Assembly (NCBI GenBank): GCA_018388625.1
Contig: CP074402.1
Location: forward strand, 2,790,001 to 2,854,000
Direction: 5' to 3'
Length of the DNA: 64,000 bases
Source of the DNA: Nocardiopsis eucommiae
GTDB taxonomy: Bacteria; Actinomycetota; Actinomycetes; Streptosporangiales; Streptosporangiaceae
Part shown: positions 56,640 to 64,000 of the stretch, piece by piece
How positions within the stretch are numbered: the stretch's first letter is position 1
How the letters are laid out: each line of letters starts with the position of its first letter
Position numbers and translations under genes: made by a program
Notes under the pieces: generated by a model
Told to the model about the DNA's origin: nothing
The model's database searches: none
The model's input: the letters and a program-made list of their open reading frames with translations, nothing else

Positions 56640-57074
56640 TCAGGCGCGGGTCATGGTGGAGGTGTAGCCGCCGCCTCCGGGGTAGGTCCAGGCACCGGTG
56701 ACGGTGGTGTCGTCGGCGCTGAACGCGCCCCGGTAGTAGGCGGGGCTGTCCTTGGCTCCGGCCCAGATGGTCAGCTGGTCGCCGGTGAGTTCGTAGACGT
56801 AGTCGAAGGTGTTGCCGAGGGAGTCGTAGAAGCGGGAGACCACGTCAGCGCCGGTGGGTTCGCCGAAGGGGCGCGGGTTGCCGATGACCTCCATTCCGGT
56901 GACCTCGTGTCCGTCCTGGGTGAGTGCGACGTGTTGGAGCAGGAAGAACCCGCCCGGCATCCACTCGTAGCGCACGGTGCCCCGGGCCTGTCCGCTGACG
57001 GTCCAGGTGCCGGTCAGTCGGTCCAGGGCGCGGAGTTCGTCGGTGGGCGGGGTGGGGTCGTCGTAGGCGGTCAC
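56640..57074 (-). CDS. DUF1579-like lipocalin-fold protein
   Basis: 144 residues from GTG 57074, with AAGGAG upstream. LRALDRLTGTWTVSGQARGT is the usual opening of DUF1579, followed by strand-rich YEWMPGGFFLLQHVALTQDG, TFDYVYELTGDQLTIWAG, and TVTGAWTYPGGGGYTSTMTR. A small soluble beta-barrel protein; function unknown. Divergent from the DGPF/sigma pair at 57302. Confidence 0.82.
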   Translation of the reverse strand: MTAYDDPTPPTDELRALDRLTGTWTVSGQARGTVRYEWMPGGFFLLQHVALTQDGHEVTGMEVIGNPRPFGEPTGADVVSRFYDSLGNTFDYVYELTGDQLTIWAGAKDSPAYYRGAFSADDTTVTGAWTYPGGGGYTSTMTRA

Positions 57075-57301
57075 GGTGTTCTCCTTCGTGAGTGGGTGTT
57101 CGGTGGTACCTCGTGGCCGGGTCGGGTGCCTCGACACCATCGGGGTGTGGCCTGGATCACTTGCCTGGGGTGTCGGGGTGGCGGCGGTGGCTTCGAGGTA
57201 GCCGGTGGACACCCGCGACCACGGAGCAGGAGATGCTCACCACCGACGCCACTCCGTGCGAACCCGTCCGGGATCCGTCGCACCGATCGAGAGGAACCCC
57301 T

Positions 57302-57673
57302 GTGAAGTACCTGCTGTTGGGCTACACCCCCGCTGCCTCCTGGGACGCAGAGAGCGCCCGCACCCCCACCGCCGAGGCGTTGGCGGCCTTCGCCGCCTAC
57401 CAGGAGATCGAACGTGAACTCGTGGGCAACGGTGAGCTGGTCTCCAGTGAGGGGCTGGGGCATCCGGCCGTGAGCACCACGGTCAGTCAGGGTGCGGCGG
57501 GGGTGATGGCCACCGACGGGCCCTTCACCGAACTCAAGGAGGTGTTGGCGAGCTTCGCCGTGATCGACGTGAGCGGTCACGAACGCGCGGTGGAGATCGC
57601 CTCCCGTATCGTGCGGGTGCTGGGGGAACCGGTCGAGGTCCGCCCGATCATGGGCGCGGACTTCACGGCGTGA
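57302..57673 (+). CDS. DGPF / YCII-related domain protein
   Basis: 123 residues from GTG 57302. MKYLLLGYTP start, VMATDGPFTELKEVLASFAV with the DGPF signature, and VEVRPIMGADF at the end. DGPF proteins accompany ECF42-type sigma factors; the sigma gene follows 24 bases downstream on the same strand, as expected. The biochemical role is unknown. Confidence 0.92.
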   Translation: MKYLLLGYTPAASWDAESARTPTAEALAAFAAYQEIERELVGNGELVSSEGLGHPAVSTTVSQGAAGVMATDGPFTELKEVLASFAVIDVSGHERAVEIASRIVRVLGEPVEVRPIMGADFTA

Positions 57674-57697
57674 GCTGGCGCGGGAGGGGACCCCACG

Positions 57698-58939
57698 ATG
57701 AACCTTGACGTGGAGCGGGTGCTGCGTGAGGAGGCCCCGCAGGTGCTCGGCGCCCTGGTGCGGAGGTTCGGCCGTTTCGACCTGGCCGAGGACGCCGTGC
57801 AGGAGGCCCTGCTGGCCGCCGCCCAGCGGTGGGCCGACCAGGGGCTGCCCCGGGATCCGCGCTCCTGGCTGATCCGGGTCGGCTATCGCAGGATGGTGGA
57901 CCTGCTGAGGTCGGAGCGGGCGCGGGCGCGACGGGAGGAACGGTCCGCGGCGGCCGACGCGGACCTGCTCGATCCGGGGCGTCGGGCGACGGTCCCGGAC
58001 AGCGACGACGGCCTGGCCCTGCTGTTGCTGTGCGCCCACCCCGCGTTGAACACCGCCTCCCAGGTGGCGTTGACGCTCCGTGCGGTGGGTGGTCTGACGA
58101 CGGCGGAGATCGCGCACGCCCACGGGGTGGGTGAGGCGACCATGGGGACGCGGATCAGCCGGGCCAAGCAGCGGTTGGTGCGGGCGGGGGCGCGGTTCAC
58201 GCCGCCCGTGGACGCCGAGGACCGGGCGGCGCGCACGGCCGTGGTCATGCGTGTGCTGTACCTGGTCTTCAACGAGGGGCACACGGCGTCGGCGGGTGAG
58301 GAGCTCTCGCGGGTGGACCTGACCTCGGAGGCGGTGCGGCTGGCGCGGATGCTGCACGCGTCGTTGCCCGGTGACGCCGAGGTGACGGGGCTGTTGGCGT
58401 TGTTGCTGTTGACGGGGGCGCGTGGTGCGTCGCGTGTGGGGGTCGACGGTGCTCTGGTGCCGTGGGAGGAACAGGACCGGTCCTCGTGGGACGCGGAGGC
58501 GATCGTGGAGGGCACCGCGTTGATCGACGGGGTGTGGAACCAGAGGGAGGCGGGGCCGTACCAGGTGCAGGCGGCGATCGCGGCCGTGCACGCGGCGGCC
58601 GGATCGGACGGGGAGACGGACTGGGTGCAGATCGCCGTGTTGTACCTGTGGTTGGAGCGGTTGGTGCCGACGGCGCCGGTGCGGTTGAGCCGGGTGGTGG
58701 CGGTCTCCCGCGCCTATGGGCCGGAGCGGGGGTTGGCGCTGTTGGACGACCTGGAGGGTCGCCACGGGTTGCGGGCGGATCCGTTGGTCGCCAGACGTGA
58801 GCGGATCGTGCGCGCCCACCTGTGGGAGCGGACCGGTCGGGTGCGGGCGGCCGCGGAGCTGTTCCGTGAGGCCGCGGACCTGGGTGCCAACCGGGTGGAG
58901 GAACGTTACCTCCGGGGGCGCGCCGATCTCCTGGGGTGA
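57698..58939 (+). CDS. ECF42-type RNA polymerase sigma factor
   Basis: 413 residues. The sigma2 region is RRFGRFDLAEDAVQEALLAA to WLIRVGYRRMVDLLRSE, and sigma4 is LTTAEIAHAHGVGEATMGTR, then ISRAKQRL. A 200-residue helical C-terminal extension (DUF6596/TPR-like, e.g. LYLVFNEGHTA and LYLWLERLVPTAPVRLSRVV) marks the ECF42 group, which works without an anti-sigma factor. The paired DGPF gene supports this. Target promoters unknown. Confidence 0.93.
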   Translation: MNLDVERVLREEAPQVLGALVRRFGRFDLAEDAVQEALLAAAQRWADQGLPRDPRSWLIRVGYRRMVDLLRSERARARREERSAAADADLLDPGRRATVPDSDDGLALLLLCAHPALNTASQVALTLRAVGGLTTAEIAHAHGVGEATMGTRISRAKQRLVRAGARFTPPVDAEDRAARTAVVMRVLYLVFNEGHTASAGEELSRVDLTSEAVRLARMLHASLPGDAEVTGLLALLLLTGARGASRVGVDGALVPWEEQDRSSWDAEAIVEGTALIDGVWNQREAGPYQVQAAIAAVHAAAGSDGETDWVQIAVLYLWLERLVPTAPVRLSRVVAVSRAYGPERGLALLDDLEGRHGLRADPLVARRERIVRAHLWERTGRVRAAAELFREAADLGANRVEERYLRGRADLLG

Positions 58940-58981
58940 GGGGCCGGGCGCCGTCGTCGTGGTGTCCGGCCCCGGCCCCTC
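58938..58981. terminator. Bidirectional hairpin, sigma factor / dioxygenase
   Basis: GAGGGGCCGGG (58938-58948) pairs with CCCGGCCCCTC (58971-58981), between convergent genes and overlapping the sigma stop by a base or two. Confidence 0.7.
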
Positions 58982-58987
58982 GGTGGC

Positions 58988-59635
58988 TCAGGCGGTGAAA
59001 TCGAGGACGAAGTCGAACTCGGCGAGCTGCCCGGTGCCGTCGTTGGTGACGTTCATCAGTAGGCGGGGGTCGAAGAGCATGTCGGTGCCGTTGCGCGGTT
59101 CGCCGGGGAAGTAGAGCTGGGTGGTGAGCACCGGCTGGTCGGGGGCCTGGACCTTGACGTGCAGGTGGCGGGTGCGGCCCGGGTAGAGGCCCGGGATGAT
59201 GGTGGTGAGCTGGAAGGCGCCCTGGGCGTCGGTGAACTGGTGTCCCCGGTAGTTGAAGCCGACGTTGTCGTAGCCTCCGGCGTTGTCGGCCTGCCAGAAG
59301 TCGACCAGGGCGCCGGGGACGGGGCGGCAGTCGCGGGAGAACACGTAGCCGGACACGGCCAGGGCGACTCCGGGGTGGCCGGGCACGACCAGGTCGGTGC
59401 GTCGCGGGGAGTTCGGTTTGAAGTAGGGGCCCTCCATCTGCGGGGGTGTGGGGTCGTCGCCGTCGTCGCACTGGGGGGTGGGTGCGAGGGTGCGGCCGTG
59501 TTCGGCGGCCTCGCGCGCGAGTGCGGGTACGGCGGTGGACAGCAGCGCGGCGGCGGGGGCCGCGACCAGGGCGGCCCTGAGCAGGCTCTTGCGGGTGGGT
59601 CCGTCCTGCTCGGGGTGGTCTTCGCTCTGGGGCAT
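58988..59635 (-). CDS. Exported intradiol ring-cleavage dioxygenase-like protein
   Basis: 215 residues. The N terminus RKSLLRAALVAAPAAALLS then AVPALA looks like a signal peptide. The catalytic core has EGPYFKPNSPRRTDL (first Fe Tyr), VDFWQADNAGGYDNVGFNYR (second Tyr) and PGLYPGRTRHLHVKVQAP (HxH). These residues bind ferric iron in catechol 1,2-dioxygenases. The export signal and lack of aromatic catabolism neighbours set it apart from classical pathway enzymes. Confidence 0.87.
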   Translation of the reverse strand: MPQSEDHPEQDGPTRKSLLRAALVAAPAAALLSTAVPALAREAAEHGRTLAPTPQCDDGDDPTPPQMEGPYFKPNSPRRTDLVVPGHPGVALAVSGYVFSRDCRPVPGALVDFWQADNAGGYDNVGFNYRGHQFTDAQGAFQLTTIIPGLYPGRTRHLHVKVQAPDQPVLTTQLYFPGEPRNGTDMLFDPRLLMNVTNDGTGQLAEFDFVLDFTA

Positions 59636-59764
59636 GGGGGGTGCTCCTCGTGGGGGGAAGAGAGGGGGAGGAGGGGTGTGGCCGTGCCTCCCTGCGGGTG
59701 AGCACGAGATTACGGTGCGTCCCGTGGGTGGGCGATGGACGGATCCCGGGGGACGTGGTGTTTC

Positions 59765-60627
59765 TCAGGAGGCGGTGGGGGAGCGGTCTCGGAACCGTCC
59801 GGGGGTGGTGCCGGTCTCGCGGCGGAAGAACCGGCAGAAGTAGGCGGGGTCGTGGAAGCCGACGGTGCGGGCGATGGCGGCCACGGTGAGGTCGGTGCCG
59901 ACCAGGAGCCGCTGGGCCTCCAGGGTGCGGGCTCCGCGCAGGAGTTCCCCGGGGGTGCGTCCGGTGGCGTCTTTGACCGCGTCGGCCAGGTGGCCGGGGG
60001 TCACTCCGAGGCGGGTGGCGGCCTGGGACACGGTCAACCCGGCGGTCGTGTCGGGGTGGTCGAGCAGGCGCAGGAAGCGTTCCCCGAGAGTGTCGGCGGA
60101 GGGGGCCACGGGGCGGGGGTCGCGATCGTAGGCGCGTGCGGTGCGGGTGAGCAGGATGTGCAGGTAGGCGCGCAGGATCGAGGCCATGCCGGGGCGGCGG
60201 GCGCGGAACTCGCTCAGCATCTCGTCGAGGAGGGCGCTGATCTGCGCCGCGGTCTCAGCGGTGGGCGTGTGCCAGGGGCGTTCGGTGGCCAGGCGGCGCA
60301 GGAGTTCGCGGTCCCGGGGGTGGTCCAGGAGGAAGGCGTCCTCCAGGAGCAGGACACGGCCCTGCACACCGTGGGCGCGGCCCCAGTGGTGGACCTGTCC
60401 GGCGGCGAGGATGCCGAGGTTGGGTGGGGTGATGGGCCATCGGTGCAGGTCGATGACGTGTTCTCCGGTGCCCGCGGTGACGTGGACGATCTCGTGGAAG
60501 GTGTGGCGGTGGGGGAAGGCCGCTCGGGACAGTGGGCCGATGGAGTCGAAGGTCCCGATGGCGAAGGGCAGGTGCTGCGGGGCGGGGACCTCCAGCCGGT
60601 GGAGTTCCAGGGGGAGGCGTTGCGCAT
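59765..60627 (-). CDS. AraC family transcriptional regulator, apparent frameshift
   Basis: About 287 residues from ATG 60627, if the five-G run 60610-60614 gains a base (MRNASPLELHRLEVPAPQH). An N-terminal cupin sensor (FPHRHTFHEIVHVTAGTGEH) is followed by two helix-turn-helix units: SQAATRLGVTPGHLADAVKD and VAAIARTVGFHDPAYFCRFF, then RRETGTTPGRFR. A longer start near 60706 or 60730 is open without any repair, but it would add a Pro/Arg-rich leader. The ligand is unknown; the dioxygenase gene lies downstream on the same strand. Confidence 0.87.
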
Positions 60628-60714
60628 GGGCGCTCCCTACCCGGGCGGGGGCCGCTACTCCGCTCCGGTGGGCCGGGGGTGTACACGGGCGTCGGGTGCG
60701 TGGCATCCTTGGAT

Positions 60715-60730
60715 TTGGGCACTCGCCCAA
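60715..60730. promoter_or_regulatory. Inverted repeat in AraC/TetR divergent promoter
   Basis: TTGGGC (60715-60720) and GCCCAA (60725-60730) flank ACTC. CCAAGGCG is repeated at 60727 and 60740. Candidate operator for the TetR at 60781. Confidence 0.5.
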
Positions 60731-60780
60731 GGCGTTCGTCCAAGGCGGATGCCCAAGTCACGCGATCCGCAGGAGCCGGG

Positions 60781-61358
60781 ATGACCACGGAACGGGGCCG
60801 CCAGGTGCGGGAGCGCCTGCTCGGCGCGGCCAGCGAGCTGATCGCCGAGGTGGGCTGGGGCGCGGTGAGCACACGGATGCTGGCCGAGCGCGCCGGGGTC
60901 GGCCCGGGGCTGGTGCACTACCACTACCCTTCGTTGAACGCCCTGCTCAACGAGGCCGCCCTGGCCACGATGCGTGCCGTGGCCGAGCGGACCGCCGAGC
61001 AGCTGGAGGGGACCGACCCCGGCCCGGGGCTGGAGATGATGCTGGCGGCACTGGACGTCTACCCCGGTGACGACCCCGTCTCCGCCCTGTTCGTCGAGGC
61101 CTACCTCGCGGCCGGGCGTGACGATGATCTGCGCGACGGCATCACCGCGCTCCTGGAACGGTTTCGCGCCCCGCTCACCGACTGGCTGCGGGCGGGTGGG
61201 GTCGCCGACCCCGAGGCGACCGCCCGGGTTCTGGCCTCGGCTCTGGACGGGGTCATGCTGCACCGGACACTGGATCCGCGTCTGGGCGCCGAGACGGTGG
61301 GGCCGGTGCTGCGCCGTCTCCTGGTTCCCGCGCCCGTCGGCGCCGGGGAGGGGAGTGA
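60781..61358 (+). CDS. TetR family regulator, apparent frameshift at end
   Basis: About 192 residues. HTH STRMLAERAGVGPGLVHYHY, then a ligand domain with FVEAYLAAGRDDDLRDGITA and ASALDGVMLHRTLDPRLGAE. The frame runs on past 61358 unless one G is added in 61350-61353, which gives a stop at 61356-61358 overlapping the GTG start of the monooxygenase (GTGA). This neat coupling supports the repair. It probably represses the monooxygenase. Confidence 0.87.
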
Positions 61359-62564
61359 ACGGCGTGCGGCGCGGGCGTGTGGTCATCGTGGGTGCCGGGA
61401 TCGCCGGGCTGTCCCTGGCGCAGCGCCTGGACCAGCACGGATGGCGGGTGGTCGTGGTCGAGCGGGCGCCTGGCCCGCGACCACAGGGGTACATGATCGA
61501 CTTCTTCGGTCCTGGCTACGACGCGGCCGAGCGGATGGGGTTGGGTCCACGCCTGCGCGAACTGGGCCACCACTTCACCGAGGCCTCCCTCGTGGACGAG
61601 CACGGCCGTGAGCGCGCCTCGATCAGCTTCGCTCGTTTCGCCGAGGCTCTGGGCGGGGAACTGGTCTCGATCATGCGCCCCGACCTGGAGCGGGCCCTGC
61701 GCGAGTCGTTGCCCGACCGGGTGGAGGTGCGCCACTCCACCTCCCCGAGGCGGTCACCGACGACGGGCGGGTGGTGCGGGTGCGCCTGACCGGAGGCGAG
61801 GTGCTGGAAGCGGACCTGCTGGTCGGCGCCGACGGGGTCCACTCCACCGTGCGGCGGCTGGTCTTCGGTGAGGAGGAGGGGTACCTGCGTCACCTGGGCT
61901 TCCACACCGGCGCGTTCACCTTCGAGGACGCCCGTGTGCACGCGGCCACCCGTGGGAGCTTCCGGCTCACCGACAGTCTGGGGGCGCAGATGGGGTTGTA
62001 CGCGTTGGAGGGGGACCGGGTGGCGGCCTTCACCGTGCACCGCAGCCGGGACACCCGGCTGCCCGGGGACCCCGGGAGGCGTTGCGCGCGGCGTGCTCGG
62101 GGCTGGGTTGGGTGGTTCCGCGTGCGCTGGAGCAGTGTCCGGAGCCCGAGCGGGTGTACTACGACCACGTCGCCCAGGTGGAGATGGAGCGGTGGAGCCG
62201 AGGGCGCACGGTGTTGGTGGGTGACGCGTGTCAGGCGGTGTCGTTGCTCGCGGGGCAGGGCGCCTCGATGGGGGTGGGCGGGTCCTTCGTGTTGGGGGAG
62301 GAGTTGGCCCGGGCGGGAAGCGTGGGTGAGGGGTTGGAGCGTTACGAACGGCGTTGGCGTCCGGTCGTGGAGGAGCGCCAGCGGGCCGCCCGTCGGGGGA
62401 CCTCCTGGTTCCTGCCGACCACTTCCGGGAGGTTGCGTCTGCGCAGGCTGTTCCTGCGGTGGTCCGCTCTGCCGGGCGTCGATCGGTGGGTGGCGACCTC
62501 TCTGTCGGGCAAACCCAGCCGGGTGGTGAAGGATCTGGGGCCCGTGGCCTCCCCGGGGAGCTGA
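61355..62564 (+). CDS. FAD-dependent aromatic monooxygenase (PHBH fold), apparent frameshifts
   Basis: About 403 residues after adding one base at 61743-61746 and one at 62074-62076. GRVVIVGAGIAGLSLAQRLD binds FAD, LLVGADGVHSTVRRLVFG is the DG motif, and TVLVGDACQAVSLLAGQGAS is the GD motif. Family members hydroxylate aromatic compounds or antibiotics such as tetracycline. Overlaps the TetR gene by four bases, so it is likely induced by its own substrate. Substrate unknown. Confidence 0.9.
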
Positions 62565-62697
62565 CCGGGGTGCCCACTCCCCGCCGTGGCCGCTCGTCCT
62601 GCCGAGGTCCGATCCGCCGCCCGTACGCCGCCAGTAGGCGGCCCTGGAGGCGAGGAGCAGGATGAGCAGCGCCACGAGCACCCTTAGGACCAGGAGT

Positions 62698-62728
62698 GGG
62701 GGCAGGGCGGTCGGGTCGCCCTGCCCCC
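62698..62728. terminator. Terminator hairpin between monooxygenase and nucleotidyltransferase
   Basis: GGGGGCAGGGCG (62698-62709) and CGCCCTGCCCCC (62717-62728) pair perfectly, in the gap between convergent genes. The 130 bases before it hold no clear gene. Confidence 0.7.
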
Positions 62729-62802
62729 GACCGCGCCACGATGGCGGGCGGGTCCGGGGAGCCGGTAGGACCTGTGACGGCGACCGACCGCACGGGACGG
62801 TC

Positions 62803-63622
62803 TCAGGGAGCGGGGCGGGGTGCCTTGAGGCCGTGGGTGGCCGCGTACTCCCGGGCCAACCACGGGGCGAGGTCCTCGACGAGTGCGCACAGGTGGTCGC
62901 GGTCGCTGCCGGGGTTCCGGGCCGTGTGGGCCGCGGTGCGCATCAGCCCGTGGCGGTCGGGGTGGTAGTGGCCGAAGACGTCAGCCGCCAGGGTGAGGTC
63001 GCTGGTCCATCCACCCCAGGACGGCATGACCAGGGTGAACCCGGTGCGGATCAGTCGGCGGGCCACACGTCGGCTCAGGACGCGGAGGTCGTCGTCGGTG
63101 GCGGCCTCGGCCAGGCGGGCGCGCCAACGGGGCAGGGTCAGGTGCAGGTCTCCGTTGGTCTCGCGGGCCAGGAGGCTGGTGGGCCGGTACCGGGGTAGCC
63201 GCGCGCCCAGGTCGGGGCCGGCCAGGGGGTGCACAGGCAGGCCACGAAGAATCCGGCGTCGTGCCGTTCGAGGGCGCTGGTCAGGTTGGCCACCCCGTCC
63301 AGGAGGATGCCGCCGCCGTCGACCTGCGGGAAAGCGGCGTCGATCTCCTCCTGGAGGGCGCGCGCCCGGTCGCGGTCGGTGGGATCGGGCGCGGTGTGCA
63401 GGGCCACCAGGGCGTCCAGGTCCGAGACACCGGGGACGGCGGTGCCCCGAGGGATGCTGCCGTACAGGTAGGCACTGTGCATCCGGGCGCCGAAGACCTC
63501 GTGGAGTCGGCCGCGCAGGGCCTCGACCACGGGGGTGAAGGCGGCGGTGACCCGGTCCGGGGAGCCTTCGCGGGCGATGGTGCCGTCGGGGTGGAGCCCC
63601 CGGACGGGGGAGGCGGTGTCAC
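62803..63622 (-). CDS. Nucleotidyltransferase-domain protein, apparent frameshifts
   Basis: About 273 residues from GTG 63622 after adding one base at 63606-63610 and one at 63225-63229. AYLYGSIPRGTAVPGVSDLD is the GS-x-DxD pol-beta motif that binds metal and nucleotide, followed by helical regions with FTLVMPSWGGWTSDLTLAAD. Related to aminoglycoside adenylyltransferase-like proteins, but the substrate is unknown. Starts 15 bases after the GNAT gene stop, probably in one operon. Confidence 0.82.
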
Positions 63623-63637
63623 GGAGGCGGCTCCGGG

Positions 63638-64000
63638 TCAGGTCAGCGGGTGCCAGGCCCACACGTTGGGTTCGAGGTAGGTGCCCTGGTCGGCGGCGAG
63701 GTCGATGGTGACGGGGGCCAGGGCTCCCTCCACGATGTGGCGGCCGCTGCCGGGGAGGTCCATCCCGGCCCACTGGCGCCACTGGGCGACGGTGCCCTCC
63801 ACGCGCATGGACGTCTCGCAGGGGTGGAGCAGGTGCGCGCCCAGGCGTTGGTGCGTGCGGAGCCAGGGGTCCGTGGACAGCCCGTCGGCCTCACGGGTCC
63901 AGCTGGCGTACTCGGCCATGGGGATCAGCGGGTAGCGGTGCTTGAGGGTGGGGCGCAGGGGCGCGGCCAGGGCGGTCAGTCCGTGTGCGGAGGCGTTGTC
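63638..64000 (-). CDS. GNAT family N-acetyltransferase, C-terminal part (cut by window end)
   Basis: The open frame runs off the window at 64000, so only the last 120 residues are visible: PTLKHRYPLIPMAEYASWTR, LRTHQRLGAHLLHPCETSMR, GTVAQWRQWAGMDLPGSG, and DQGTYLEPNVWAWHPL. This matches the C-terminal half of a GNAT subgroup known to me from actinobacteria, with the acetyl-CoA site lying outside the window. The internal ATG at 63919 is not the true start. Confidence 0.75.
   Translation of the reverse strand, partial: DNASAHGLTALAAPLRPTLKHRYPLIPMAEYASWTREADGLSTDPWLRTHQRLGAHLLHPCETSMRVEGTVAQWRQWAGMDLPGSGRHIVEGALAPVTIDLAADQGTYLEPNVWAWHPLT

Noticed and set aside
62560..62681. Small minus-strand membrane peptide VLVALLILLLASRAAYW
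   Set aside because: A short hydrophobic stretch with a GTG start, but a terminator hairpin lies immediately upstream of it and the frame continues antisense to the monooxygenase. Not enough support.
1..64000. Mass pseudogenisation of the region
   Set aside because: The breaks share one direction and one context (short G/C runs), and the repaired proteins keep their catalytic residues. True decay would add random stops, substitutions and larger deletions.
1..64000. Programmed ribosomal frameshifting as a general device
   Set aside because: Sites lack slippery heptamers and downstream structures, and occur in unrelated genes including ones where shifting makes no sense, such as RNase HI.
1..64000. 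CRISPR, tRNA, rRNA or prophage elements
   Set aside because: No spaced direct-repeat array, no cloverleaf-like sequence in any intergenic gap I read, and no capsid, integrase or terminase-like proteins.

Overview
The window reads as one chromosomal stretch of a very GC-rich actinomycete. Evidence: GTG and TTG starts, GGAGG-type ribosome sites, GC-rich hairpin terminators without long T tails, and actinobacterial families such as DUF1918/DUF1876, DUF2332, DUF3037, ECF42-type sigma factor and SoxR. The gene set and protein style suggest a Nocardiopsis-like genome; that is inference from memory. I see no rRNA, tRNA, CRISPR array, phage module, plasmid origin or intact transposon.

A dominant property is that about 29 genes are broken by single-base shifts, at about 45 positions. 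Nearly all lie in runs of 3 to 5 G or C, and almost all are repaired by adding one base. I read these as base under-calls in the sequence, not true pseudogenes, and give each such gene its full span.

Layout. 1-10.3 kb: VOC protein, DUF1801 protein, TetR with an aldehyde dehydrogenase, two secreted NodB deacetylases, a pyroglutamyl-peptidase-like protein, a piperideine-6-carboxylate-type dehydrogenase, and an ohrR-ohr peroxide module. 10.3-18.1 kb: two coupled DUF21/CBS membrane proteins, two RNA methyltransferases, a DUF1918-DUF1876 fusion, an APC permease and a coupled HAD-Nudix pair. 18.2-22.2 kb: MoxR-DUF58-VWA operon, divergent from a membrane-anchored pseudokinase-like gene. 22.6-30.5 kb: HipA-like kinase with DUF3037, Bcr/CflA efflux pump, degenerate acyl-CoA synthetase, a two-component system and a Cys-containing secreted protein of unknown function. 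30.7-37.4 kb: SUKH protein, peptide deformylase, metallo-beta-lactamase-fold protein of foreign look beside a possible transposase scrap, nucleotidase, RNase HI, SoxR next to a degenerate ABC ATPase, and DUF2332. 37.4-49.5 kb: adenosine/adenine deaminase, two class V aminotransferase-like proteins, F420/flavin-type oxidoreductase, thioredoxin-reductase-like protein, purple-acid-type phosphatase, two phosphotransferase-like proteins, SDR, a small membrane protein coupled to a winged-helix regulator, and TetR with a quinone oxidoreductase. 49.8-64 kb: CPBP protease-glycosidase fusion with TetR, a long sparse region with a possible transporter remnant, a coupled SDR-SDR-SnoaL operon with TetR, DGPF protein with ECF42-type sigma factor, intradiol dioxygenase, AraC, TetR-FAD monooxygenase, nucleotidyltransferase, and a GNAT acetyltransferase cut by the window end.

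The genes do not form one pathway. The recurrent design is a small regulator (TetR, MarR, SoxR, AraC, winged helix) beside one to three oxidoreductase or detoxification genes, usually with a readable inverted repeat or iterons in the shared promoter. Several proteins are homologues of enzymes whose active-site motifs are altered: pseudokinase, ABC ATPase, ANL ligase, C15 peptidase and a metallo-beta-lactamase-fold protein. They are the best places to look for undescribed biology.
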